In this document: one piece after another, positions 11,692 to 21,507 of the stretch | How positions within the stretch are numbered: the stretch's first letter is position 1 | Layout: every line of letters starts with the position of its first letter | Assembly: GCA_905178155.1 (NCBI GenBank) | Contig: CAJINV010000017.1 | Location: 62,001 to 126,000 of the forward strand | Length of the DNA stretch: 64,000 nt | DNA from: Amoebophrya sp. A120 | Taxonomy: Eukaryota; Sar; Dinophyceae; Syndiniales; Amoebophryaceae | Direction: 5' to 3' | The notes under the pieces: generated by a model | The model's database searches: none | Told to the model about the DNA's origin: nothing | Seen by the model: the letters and a program-made list of their open reading frames with translations, nothing else | Program-made: the position numbers and the translations under genes

Positions 11692-13349
11692 TTGAAAATG
11701 TTTACGCCGCTCCTCCGAGGGAACCGGAATATAGAAATTCGCTGTTGGTCCCGCGAAAAGGCTCTCGCTCTTGCACCGAGGTGGGCGCCTTCAACCGGGA
11801 TGGATGACAAAATGAAATTTTACTACATCTACTTTGCAAAATAAAAAGTCACAGTGTGTTGTGAGTCCGAAGATGTACTAGATGACTAGATGAAAGCTCA
11901 CGATGGACGAGGAGCCGTCGATTACTATGTGAAGGACGAGATCCAACAATATTGAAATTCTAAACTACGCTAGTTCTAATCGACGAGTAAAAGTAGTGAA
12001 AGTGGCAGAGGCAGTGAGTGAATAGATGAATAGCAAAAGCTTGCACTATGGAATGCCGAGGAAGTCGAGGACCTCGCACTTCTCGCAAGGGAACCTGGAG
12101 GACATTCTCCGCGCAAGAGGGACACTTCCTTCAGGTGCGCTTAGGTTCAGCTAAGTAAATCATAAAGAAGTTTAAAGTGATCATCGTCATGGCTAAGGGA
12201 TTTTTTTTCAAGAGTACAAAGCCGGAGGCACATGGTAGTGAAAAACTACCCTGTCTCATCTCACATGCTATTCGACGACGAGGAGCTTTATTTTGTAGAT
12301 AGACATTATTGCTGTACAAAAAAGATCGTAGCGTGCGAATGCGATATGGTCAGTGTCAATGCTACGTTCGAAGGCATCAAAGAACTCGTCATGAAAAGTC
12401 CGTGCGTGGTAGATGACCGCGTAGCAAATAGCAAGCGACATCACCGTTCTGGTCGTTAATGGCGACTTGCGCAACCATCTCTGTTTGAAATTGCAGGACA
12501 GGAACTGGCGTAGCCACGAAACGTGAAAGGATAATACCGCTGCATGTCTGGCAGTGTTTGATGTCGTGATTAACGTTGTAGTACCACCATATTTTTTGAG
12601 GTGAGGTGCCATGCGCCATTAGTGAGATTGGAATTATGATGGAGTCGCAATCAGTAGCACGCTCGGTTTCGTTCTTCGGTTGTGTCGTTCTTTGGAATCG
12701 TGAAAGTCAAAATCTTGTCGTGGCTGATCTCACAAAGAATTTCAGTATACGGTCGTTGCCTCCCTCGTCCTCCAATACCGTGTCGTCTTCGTTTCGTCCG
12801 CTGAGGCAATCCTCTTGACCTGCTAAGTGTAAGCCGTGCATCCGTACCTCCACATTGTGATTGTTTTCGTTTATGATGTCCTCCACGTCGTACGAGACAT
12901 CTCACTCTATTTTGAAGAACCTCTACTGCGTGGAAATGAAGAATCGCAGAATGATGTCCATACTGCAGATGTTGCACCATGCCAGCCATGTAAAAAACAG
13001 CACCATTGACATATCCCCAACCTCCAAGGTTTGTCTAGAATACAACCCCCCGCCGCGTAGTTTGTTTCAAAGAATTCCCCTATTTGATTTGTCCCCGACC
13101 GTCAAGCACGATTTTTTTTATTTTCTCCCACCTGTCGAAGACTGACTCTTTACCCTTATTTTCGTCTAGGTGTAGTAAACTTACATTTTGCAAGAGTTTT
13201 GCCACAGAATCTACGTGTGCCACCATGTTCTCCCGGCTCTCTCTTGTCGATGGTTGAAGATTCCTCGCGGCTGGAGCATCCGTTTTTCCACGAGCTGAAG
13301 AAACTCCTAGCAAATTCTGGTACCGGGCAGAAGCAACTGCGAAGCGGTC
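11692..13349. other. Long region without a convincing gene
   Basis: About 1.65 kb, more A+T-rich than the flanking genes. ORFs of 60-125 codons occur on both strands (for example 12268-12612 minus, 12861-13145 plus, 13080-13451 minus), none with a recognisable motif or sustained codon bias. No introner-type inverted repeat was found. It may contain UTRs or small unrecognised exons of the gene at 13350. Confidence 0.4.
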
Positions 13350-14852
13350 ATGAGTAGAAGTGGATGTAGACCGGAGACGAGGGCGTCCAACATCAACATG
13401 CTCGTGGCTCGTCGTAGTTTTTTTGCCAGGAAGGTCCTGTCCTTTGATCATGTTCCAGTGAGTTCTACTAACCTCCTGTACCTGTTCCAGTTGGTCACGT
13501 CGTCCATGCTGGTGGGCCTGCTGGGCGATGTTTTTCTGGGAGACATCGTACAGCCGCTGCGAAATAAATTGGAGGGAAATCTCTTTGTGCTTTCGGACGA
13601 CGATGATGTCAAGGACTGGAAGGGTAGTGGACCTTCAAAAACCAGGACTTCGTTAGCTCTGCTTCAACCGACGCACCAAAAAAGTGGCGCCGACGAAGTA
13701 GACCTCGGTGGAAGGGATTGTTCTATAGCGTCCGGCGACAGGAGTTCGAAGAACTGTCGTGGGTCTTTGTTTCGCTCCTCTTTCTTATCGAAAAACCGCA
13801 GCAGAAAAGCCGAGAAGAAGCACAAGAGAAAAAATCACGCGGGGAAGATTATCCTGCCACCCGTTCATCATCAACTTGAAGATTCTTCTGGAGGTACTAG
13901 TAGAGGACGTAGTAGGTTTTTCCTGTTTGCCCAGGCCGTGAACCTGCACCCCCAGATAAAACAGCAGCATTCCTCCCGGAGAACAACGAGCAAGGGGTCT
14001 CTGCTGGAAAAGAAACGGGCCAGGAATCTTAACACAAGGAGAGCACCACGACGAGCAGCGACTGAGACGCTGAGTTCATCGCGGGTCTCCTTCAATGAAC
14101 CCGAAAATGAAGACGAAGTTGCAAAATTTGATGCAACTTCTAATCCGGAGCGGGAGCAGCTTCTGCTCCTTCACCCACCGCGCCGAGCAACCAGTGGCGC
14201 TTTGTCCGGCGAGGACGAGGAGGACTTGGTAGAAAGCATCGGTGACGGTGCGACAAATCTTGAACTACAGAAGAAAGAAGGATCGACGCAAACCAGTAGC
14301 GGAGATCCTTCTACGAGTAAGACGAGGAGGGGAGAAAGGACTAGTTCTTCATCTTCCAGCACCAAAGCCGTTTCTGATCCGGCCAGCACGACGGCGAAAG
14401 CTATGTTGCAAAAAGAAGAGCAGCAGAGAATAAGTTCAAGAAAAATGAAATCCGAAACCACGAGCAAGAAGACATCAACTACTGAGATGAAGGTTGATCA
14501 TTACGACCGGGCAGCACAAAAGAACCAAAACCTTAAAAAGGCTCAGGTTCTCAATTTGCAACAAGAAAATCTCGTTGCGCGCGAAGGAACAGGAAGTCGT
14601 CAAGATATTAATCAACCTGACGATGCAGATTCCGATGCTGAAGCTGACGGTAACGTCGACGAGCCTGCTTCCACGGTCAACCCTTATCCTGTCGAAAAGC
14701 GTCCCACTCCCCTACTCGCGAAACAGATCATGCGTGTGCAACGTTCTTGTGTGCTTTGTGGCAGCATTCTTGCTTTTTTGTGGTTGTGGTCCGTCGTCGA
14801 GGTCCACTGCAAGAGATCAAGGAAGAGCCTCCTGCATGATGCATGTTCTTAG
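13350..14852 (+). CDS. Low-complexity protein, function unknown (weak Mpv17/PMP22 resemblance)
   Basis: Open frame of 500 codons. The N-terminal ~70 residues contain PVSSTNLLYLFQLVTSS and then VGLLGDVF, faintly like the first helix and GD motif of Mpv17/PMP22 proteins. The long middle (about 90-440) is polar low complexity rich in Ser, Lys, Glu and Arg. Near the C-terminus a hydrophobic segment (SCVLCGSILAFLWLWSVVEV, about 465-485) could be a membrane helix. No downstream exon continuing an Mpv17 fold was found, so the protein may be incomplete or the resemblance may be chance. The start at 13350 is unsupported; 13398 is another in-frame ATG. That it is coding is likely from the length of the frame; function is not assigned. 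Confidence 0.4.
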   Translation: MSRSGCRPETRASNINMLVARRSFFARKVLSFDHVPVSSTNLLYLFQLVTSSMLVGLLGDVFLGDIVQPLRNKLEGNLFVLSDDDDVKDWKGSGPSKTRTSLALLQPTHQKSGADEVDLGGRDCSIASGDRSSKNCRGSLFRSSFLSKNRSRKAEKKHKRKNHAGKIILPPVHHQLEDSSGGTSRGRSRFFLFAQAVNLHPQIKQQHSSRRTTSKGSLLEKKRARNLNTRRAPRRAATETLSSSRVSFNEPENEDEVAKFDATSNPEREQLLLLHPPRRATSGALSGEDEEDLVESIGDGATNLELQKKEGSTQTSSGDPSTSKTRRGERTSSSSSSTKAVSDPASTTAKAMLQKEEQQRISSRKMKSETTSKKTSTTEMKVDHYDRAAQKNQNLKKAQVLNLQQENLVAREGTGSRQDINQPDDADSDAEADGNVDEPASTVNPYPVEKRPTPLLAKQIMRVQRSCVLCGSILAFLWLWSVVEVHCKRSRKSLLHDACS

Positions 14853-15099
14853 CAACAAGAATTTGTGATGGTGCGCCCCTCAACATCATGATGAGAACTC
14901 GGATCTATCATGGATCATCATTTGACGGCACTTTTAGCCACCGACTTTACATAACATAGTTTGTTGCACCCGCGCAGCCGAAAATTATTAGGATGTCGGT
15001 GTGCCAGAACCCGCACCATGAATGATTATTTTAATTTTTCGATTTGCAGCTACTTCTGTATAGCAAACGATTTCAAATGGTAAAGCTAGAGTTGGGTAG

Positions 15100-16057
15100 T
15101 TGAGGACTTTTTCGCACAGGATAACCCGCTCGCGCAGTTCATCGCGGAAGATACAACGGCAGACGAAGCGATGAAAGCGGCAGACGAGAAAATCGCAGAA
15201 ATCAAACAAGCAGCGGCTGAGGCCACCGCCGCACCCGGGACTGACGATGACTATCCAAATGAAGTAAATGGCCATGAATCTCTATGTTGAGTCCTCTCCT
15301 ACACGAAAACGAAATATATGCAAGACATAATTCCGCTGATGAGTTTTATATCTGATACAGCTTGCACTTGTAGAATAAATATGAAATGATCGAGTGGATA
15401 TCCAACTTAATCCCAGCTTGTACGGTACTCCGCGAATCGTGTGGTGTAGCGGGGACCCTTTAGGAGTTCTGCGTTCGAGCTTGACAAGCATTGCAATTGC
15501 AAAGAAAAAAATCATGACTCACGAAACTACATTTTTTTTTTGGTTCGTGGGAAGGGTTCAACATCAACACAGAAATGGTCATTTTTTGCTTGGATACATG
15601 ACCGGCCGGAATTTTTTCAGATCCGAAAGTACTGACAATCGTGGCGGGCGGCGGCATCGCGGTTGTGGTTTTGCTGATTGTCCTTCTCTTTTCCTGCATG
15701 GGTAGGGGAAGCAATGCTCCACAGGTTGGCGTAGCAAGCGCGGCAGCCGGGAGTGGAGTTATCCAGAGTCCCGGGAGCACAGGCAGCAATGGCGACGCCC
15801 TTGCCCTCTCGGTACAAGCACACCAGTATCCCGCGAAGCCCAAAGCAAAGGCGAAGGCACATAGTAGCAAACCGAAGTCAAAAACCACAAAGGTGGCAGC
15901 AAAACCGAAGAGCGCTAGCCACGCGAAGCCAAAAAGTGCCGGTACTGCTAGTGCCGACCACGCAAAACCAAAAAGCGGCGACGCCGAGGCTGCAGAAAAA
16001 CCCAAAACCTTCGCAGAAAAGGCCGCGGCGAAGAAGGCACATCCGAAGTCGAAGTGA
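15100..16057 (+). CDS. Single-pass membrane protein with Lys/Pro/Ala-rich tail, 5' end not found
   Basis: Two exons are visible. Exon A (about 15100-15264) encodes an acidic, Ala-rich helix (DFFAQDNPLAQFIAEDTTAD … EKIAEIKQAAAEA). Exon B (about 15621-16057) encodes a membrane helix (VLTIVAGGGIAVVVLLIVLL), then FSCMGRG and a tail of repeated KPK/AKPKS units like the tail of a linker histone, ending KKAHPKSK. Frames join only if the junction codon GAT shares one G, giving a GT..CA or TA..AG intron of 356 nt, unless a further exon lies between. The first exon with the start codon was not identified, so the record is 5'-partial. The helix-then-basic-tail order suggests a membrane-anchored protein; no function is assigned. 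Confidence 0.5.
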
Positions 16058-17053
16058 GAAGCTTTGACCGCCGAGGGAACAAAGAAGTGCCACCGATTCC
16101 ACATAGATGGATCACTTGTATTTCAATCACAAAATGATAGAGCACGAAGGGCTCTACTACGACCACATCCACAAAAGACCTGGACAAAATTACTTTCTAC
16201 TTTTTTTCAGCGTGTGAGCATGAGGCTTAGTGTGGTCTCTAGCTCGACGTTGTTTCGTGCCTCAGTATACCCTAGAGCTAGATCATGCTCGAAGGGCGCT
16301 TTCTTTTGTTCTTTCTTCGCTCCTGTGGCGAAATTACCTGTCTCTAGCTTTTAAATTTACATTTCCAGCCAGGAACTACCCAGGCACAAAAAAAAGTCGT
16401 CCTTCTGTTCGACTTTTGACGCATGTATGATTATCACTTTTGGCATGAACATGCACACAGCTCCAGTTTTTTTTCCATGATCATCGCCAACATTCACAAT
16501 ATGTCGAACCTCCGCCCACAATGAATTTATCTCGGAGCAGCTACACCATATGTGGCAAAAGAAAAAGATACAGAGATAAGCTCAGAACAGCAGTAGGAAA
16601 AAGTATCCCAGTTGTAAAATAGTAGTTCGAAACAAGCCACTGACACGTCTTGACGCAGCGTGGTCCTCGACACCGCCGCTGCGGCCGCGGCAAAGAGCGG
16701 TTTAGTATGTTGTGGCAGAAGTTTTTCTTTTTCCTTCTTTGTTCACCAGGGTTTGCCTCTGGTTTCGTGGTCAAGAACATCTGGCACTAGAGACGACGAC
16801 GACAGCAAAGGTGGCGTTTTGTTAAGTAACAGTCTGACATAAGCAGGACGCTGGCTTGTCGTGTCGGTATAATTTTTTCTGGGCAACAAGCACCTCTGTT
16901 GCCGCGGTCTTGAGTGAGTCATCATCTGTTACGGTTTTATTTCAGGGAAATATCGGCAGAGCAGAGAGAGATGTTACCGCACACCATTTTTTTCGAGAGA
17001 AACGGATCTGAGTTGTGCCTGAGCACGAGTTGCTTGTTTCTTGAGTTTTACAG
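16058..17053. other. Intergenic region, no gene seen
   Basis: About 1 kb between the basic-tail membrane protein and the ALDH12 gene. Only short unsupported ORFs; T-rich runs are frequent. No repeat or introner end was recognised. Confidence 0.45.
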
Positions 17054-20000
17054 ATGTTGATGTTTATTTTGTTCTACATGAAGGCGAACGCGAAGCAAGA
17101 CCTTCTCTCCAGGCGGTTGACTCACCTCCAGCAAACTGATCGTATGAAATCAGTACCAAAAATGTCGCTAATATCCGGCTCATCAGTTGTATCAGACTCT
17201 GCGTCATCTGCCGCCTCTTCGTCATCTTCGACGAACCTGCTACCAGCAAAAAAACCGCCCTGCTCCGATTGCACAACAAGAACTTCCGTTTCTCTTGGCG
17301 CAGATCAACAGCACGTCCGGGTCGCGCGCATCTCCAGTCACGTGCTACCATTTCCACATGCGGAACAGCCGCAGAAGCAGTCTGTCTCCAGTCTTAGGGC
17401 GAATCACTGCTCCGCCTCCTCGTCCAATGTTCTTGCTGCAAAGTCAATCACCATCTCCGACTTTTCCAATGTCGGAGATCCGGGAATGTTGTCGGGCTCA
17501 AAAAAGGTGGCGCTGCAAAATTTCGTGAACGGTGAGTGGGCGACAGCGACTAGTACTTCGAGTAAAAACAACTGTAAGAAGTACATTCCGATCCTCGATC
17601 CCTTAAATGGCGAGGAGTTCATCCACATGCCGGATACCGGAGCCGATTCCACAAGTGAACTGGCACCCTTTCTGGAGAAGATGCGCACTGTCCCGAAGTC
17701 CGGGTTACACAACCCTCTGAACAACGTGGACCGCTACACCCTGTACGGCGAGGTCTCCTTTCAATTGGCAAAATGCCTGGACGACCCGGCGATTTCAGAC
17801 CACTTTACGCGGCTGATCCAGCGTGTGGTGCCGAAGAGCTACGCCCAGGCTTATGGGGAAGTCAAAATCGTGGCGAAGTTCCTGCAAAATTTCGGGGCAG
17901 ACCAAGTCCGGTTCTTAGCAAGGGGGTTCACGGTATGATGTAGATAGTTGTTCAAGCACTGATGTGATCGTCATCGTTTTCGTTTCATCGATCATTACTT
18001 CGTCGCTCTGCCATGTTTGGTGCTGGCGGAAGTGCAATAGCTCTAAGACACATGCTAGGTTAGCTTTCGTGAAACTTCTTTTGTGCTGTATGCGAGAAAT
18101 TAGGAATAAAAAAATGAAAACCCCATAAATCATAGGTCTCCGGCGACCACGACGGTCAGCAGTCGCAGGGGTACCGCTTCCCCTACGGCGCGGTGATGAT
18201 TATCGCGCCCTTCAATTTTCCGCTCGAGATCCCGGTTTTGCAGCTGATGGGCGCGTTGTACATGGGCAACCACGTGACCATCAAGGGCTCGGAGAAGTGC
18301 TCCATCGTGTTGGAAGAGTGGCTCCGGCTGATGTTGAAGTGCGGCATGCCGAAAAACGACGTGAACCTGCTCCACGGCACCGGGGTCGGCACCAGCCAAC
18401 TCGTGAAAGCCGCCGCGTCGTCCAAGATTCTCCGCTGCATGCAGTTCACCGGCAGCAACAAGATCGCACGAGAGCTGCTCGCCGTCACGGAGGGTAAGGT
18501 CAAGATCGAGGACGCGGGGTTCAACTGGAAGGTGTTCGGGCCGGACGTCGATGTGGTATCCACAGTAAATGATCTGGCTGTTATACAGGAATCTCAACGA
18601 GTAAATCTCAATACTATGCACGGCCTTATGCTAAAACACGAAGGAAATCTTGCGAAGTCTCTCATGTTAAAAACGAGTAAATCTCAACGGTTGCGCCCCA
18701 ACGCTTTGAGACGCCTCAACGGATTCGCGATGAGCTCAACGACTGGTCTCAACGGTCTGCGCGCAGAAGAACTGCGTGGCGTGAAGGTGCGCATCAAGCC
18801 CCTGCAACAAACCTCTCAGTGGTCCTGCCAACACGAGTGCCGGCGAGCGGGCTCCTAGGTAGTTTTAGAAAAACGCGCGAAGGCTGCGCGCATAGTAAGA
18901 CACAGGGCACACAAGCCAACGGACCGCGCACAACGGGCCGCGCAACAAAAGCGCAGGAGAGCGAAAAGAGAGTCTTCGGGCAGGGCAGCCGCCGCCGCCG
19001 GCCGGCGGCGGCTGCCCTGCCCGACGACCCTAGACCCCAAATCCTAAACCCGACACCCTAAACCGCTGCTGGTCGTTGAGATATATTTCTCAACGTTGAG
19101 CTGTGAGGTCTCAACGTTGAGATCCACAAGCACCGTTGAGATACCTGTAGTACAACCAAATGATCTCCTGTACACGTACAAATGTGGCTTCTGCATGACA
19201 AAACTGGGCTTCTGTCCTAGTTTAGCATGACAATTCTTACAACACTCCAAATTGGTGAAGCTTGTCATGCATTTTGTACATGTACGGGAAATCGAAATTT
19301 ACGTTGCATATGTGGCCCTGGTGGACTACATCGCCTGGATGTGCGATCAGGACGCCTACGCGAACTGCGGCCAAAAATGGTATGCATCGCATAAAAACGC
19401 ATCGTAAAAACTTCAATAACCGTGGGTGTGACTTTACTTGCAGCTACAGCTGCGGAACTGACAATCGACCACAACGCGACACGACCGAGAAATTTATCTA
19501 CTCAAACTGGTGACCCGAAACGGCAGTACAAATGAGCATTGCGACGTCTTCTGGCCTGAAAAAGCAAGTCAGATTCGCATAAAGCTGCTGACACGTCAAT
19601 TTATTCGATCGTTTTGTTTTGCAATGCATAACTGCTCAGCCACGTCCATCCTGATTCTGCACAAAAACTGGAGTGACTGCGACTTGGTGGGGAAGATGAA
19701 AAAAATTGCCAGCGAGCGCACACTGGAAAAGCTCACAGTGACACCGGTAAGTGGCGAAACTAGTGCACGTGATTGTTTTTTTCAGCCCGCGACTACAAAT
19801 TGCTAGAGTTGATGTTTCCGTTGATTCTACGTGGTTTTGGAACAAGGCTACGCAGCCCCGCGCTACGTGGTTGCCACTCAACCAGGTAGATGTGAATACA
19901 TTCACGAGGTAAAACTAGAAGATGAAACTTCTACACAACTACAGGTCCTGACACAAACCACGGAGCAGATGCTTTCCCACCTGGCGAAGTTGCAGCAGAT

Positions 20001-20705
20001 ACCAGGCGCAAAACTGCTTTTTGGCGGGAAGGAACTGAGAAACCACAAAATTCCGAAGTGCTATGGGGCCATAGAACCGACCGCGGTGTTTGTGCCGTTG
20101 AGGGAAATTCTGAAAGACGAGGAGACGGTGAAGCTGGTCACTACCGAGATCTTCGGCCCGTTTCAAGTCGTGACCGAGTACGGGAATGATACGGAATTGG
20201 AAGACTGTGTTTTTCCCTTACTCGAGAAGATGGAGAACCACCTGACCGCCTGCGTTTGCTCCAATGACGTCAAGTTTCAGAACAAGGTATCCGACAGAAA
20301 AGCTGACATCGTGTCGACCCCTAGCAAAAATCCAAAACCAAATCAGATTGATTTTGTAAATTCAAAAGTGCGTAAGCGTAATTTCACTGAAGAAGAAGAA
20401 GAACGTGTGGCGAAGTTGTGGTTGATCGCACGGTAATACGCGGTACAGATCGACGGTCGTCGTGCGAGTGATTTTCTGTCGCATACCAAGTTCTGGGCAA
20501 AACCGTGAACGGCACCACGTATTGCGGGCACCGCGGGCGCACCACCGGCGCGCCCCAAAACCACTGGTTCGGACCCTCGAGCGATCCGCGGGCGGCGGGC
20601 ATCGGCTCGCCGGAAGCCATAAAATTGGTGTGGAGCGCCCACCGGGAGATAATCCACGATGTGGGACCGGTGGCCGCGGATTGGAAGAGACCGGCGCCTA
20701 CCTGA
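17054..20705 (+). CDS. Delta-1-pyrroline-5-carboxylate dehydrogenase, ALDH12 family
   Basis: CDS join(17054..17932, 18136..18555, 19315..19379, 19635..19746, 19945..20287, 20491..20705), 677 residues. P5CDH oxidises glutamate semialdehyde/P5C to glutamate with NAD in mitochondrial proline catabolism. ALDH12 hallmarks are seen in order: QNFVNGEW, GEVKIVAKFLQNFGADQVRF, YRFPYGAVMIIAPFNFPLE, QLMGALYMGN, VKIEDAGFNWKVFGPDV, DYIAWMCDQDAYANCGQKC (nucleophile Cys ~455), KLLFGGKEL, EIFGPFQVVTEY, and TTGAPQNHWFGP near the end. Introns 17933-18135 and 19747-19944 are GT-AG. The other three (18556-19314, 19380-19634, 20288-20490) are introner insertions; their removal restores the ALDH12 alignment. The 19380 intron interrupts the catalytic Cys codon, so exact splicing decides activity. 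The N-terminal ~150 residues are Ser-rich and may be a long presequence; start ATGs at 17054 and 17144 are both possible. Confidence 0.9.
18977..19023. repeat. Perfect GC-rich hairpin inside the MITE
   Basis: A near-perfect palindrome of about 47 nt: the left arm begins CGGGCAGGGCAGCCGCC, the right arm ends GGCGGCTGCCCTGCCCG. It lies centrally in the MITE and would form a very stable hairpin in DNA or RNA. Confidence 0.85.
19027..19064. repeat. Degenerate telomere-like repeats inside the MITE
   Basis: Four imperfect units resembling CCCTAAA, including CCTAAACCC and CCCTAAACC, directly after the GC hairpin. TTTAGGG-type telomeres are known in plants and dinoflagellates; here the repeat belongs to the transposon. 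Confidence 0.6.
19381..19630. mobile_element. Introner-like element splitting the catalytic-Cys codon of ALDH12
   Basis: 250-bp element, TATGCATCGCATAAAAACGC at the left and the near complement …GTTTTGCAATGCATA at the right (about 20-bp inverted ends). Flanks AATGG/ACTGC are an eroded 5-bp repeat (3 of 5). The conserved GQKC can only be made if the splice keeps TG from the left and C from 19635 (intron 19380-19634, GT..TG); keeping the full left flank would give Trp. Confidence 0.65.
20288..20485. mobile_element. Introner-like element in ALDH12 gene (last intron)
   Basis: 198-bp element with inverted ends TATCCGACAGAAAAG and, reverse-complemented, TATGCGACAGAAAAT. Flanks CAAGG (20283-20287) and CCAAG (20486-20490) look like an eroded repeat. 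Removing 20288-20490 gives QNKVLGKTVNGTTY, matching ALDH12; the only frame-keeping splices are TA..AG or GT..AA, not GT-AG. Confidence 0.7.
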
Positions 20706-21507
20706 GTGGAGATGATGGAGTCGCACGACCATTGCGACTTCTGCAGTTACTTTTGTAGATTGGTTGTCCTCGGCCGGAATGCTTTCTTTGTTTGAACATT
20801 GAAACAAGTATGCTTGATTGATAGCCATGTGTAATGAATTTTTCAATTCTTCTTCTGACTTTTTGGTTTTTCGTTCTTTCAAATCGTAAAAGCATGTTTT
20901 CGCAATCTTCTGCTCGGAATAGCTCGAGTCCGACGAGCAGACGAGATGCACTGTGTTACAAAAACGTGAACAAAATGTAAGCGACAATATACTCTGTGCT
21001 CCTGCAGCAGGTGGATAGTAGCTTGTTTCGATGCAGAAGCTGCATGAAGATTAGCAACCGATTTTACACTAGGGTCAGATGCAAGCAGTTGCTCGCTATC
21101 GCTGACTACATTAAGTTTTTTTGTTCTATGGACTGTACTTCTCCTACGAGTTGTGTCTGTGTTGGCGTTCTCCGTGGCGCCTACGAGAGTTTTCTGTGCC
21201 CCCGCTGCGATTGACAATAGAGCTACCCACGAGGGGTGGTTTGAGTGCTTTTGTGGACGATACTTGCATGGAAACGCAGGTGAGCCTCTTCTTACAACTC
21301 CAACCTGACAGAACCCTACCCATGCCCGAGTAAAGTTAATCTCGTAGCAGTGACCCGCCACACCTCCCACGAGCGCAGCCCTGCTGTGCTGAAATTGTTC
21401 TTCTTGGCACGCATGTCTTACTTACCTGTAGTTGAAGATTCCTAATCACGTAATTTGCTTCGTTCAGCAATGCTTTGTTTCCGAAAGTTGCTTGCTGAAG
21501 AGAAGAT
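20706..21507. other. Intergenic region, no gene seen
   Basis: About 800 bp between ALDH12 and the oxygenase-GST gene. The minus-strand ORF at 20879-21370 (163 codons) has no recognisable motif and is not called. Confidence 0.45.

Larger units (their letters stand above)
18576..19157. mobile_element. Nested non-autonomous DNA transposon (MITE), Mutator-like 9-bp target duplication
   Basis: 582-bp insertion inside the introner. The 9-bp repeat AAATGATCT lies at 18567-18575 and 19158-19166. Ends are inverted repeats: GGCTGTTATACAGG then ATCTCAACG at the left, against GGTTGTACTACAGG then ATCTCAACG as the reverse complement of the right. Internally it carries many CTCAACG/CGTTGAG motifs, a long GC hairpin and telomere-like repeats. 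It encodes no transposase. A 9-bp duplication is typical of Mutator-like elements, but family assignment is inference. Frame +1 is open by chance from the exon to 18858. Confidence 0.75.
18557..19310. mobile_element. Introner element in ALDH12 gene, interrupted by a nested MITE
   Basis: Starts TATCCACAGTAAATGATCT and ends …AAATTTACGTTGCATA; perfect 5-bp flanks TGTGG at 18552-18556 and 19311-19315. After subtracting the nested insertion (18576-19157) the remaining ~170 bp has matching inverted ends, including GTACAcGTACAAA near 19170 against its complement near 19275-19285, plus internal GCATGACA. Removal joins GPDVDV to ALVDYIAW in frame. Confidence 0.8.

Noticed and set aside
18556-18858. 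Open frame continuing ALDH12 exon 2 into the insertion
   Set aside because: It lies inside the introner and MITE, contains MITE repeats, and lacks ALDH similarity; the frame is open by chance.
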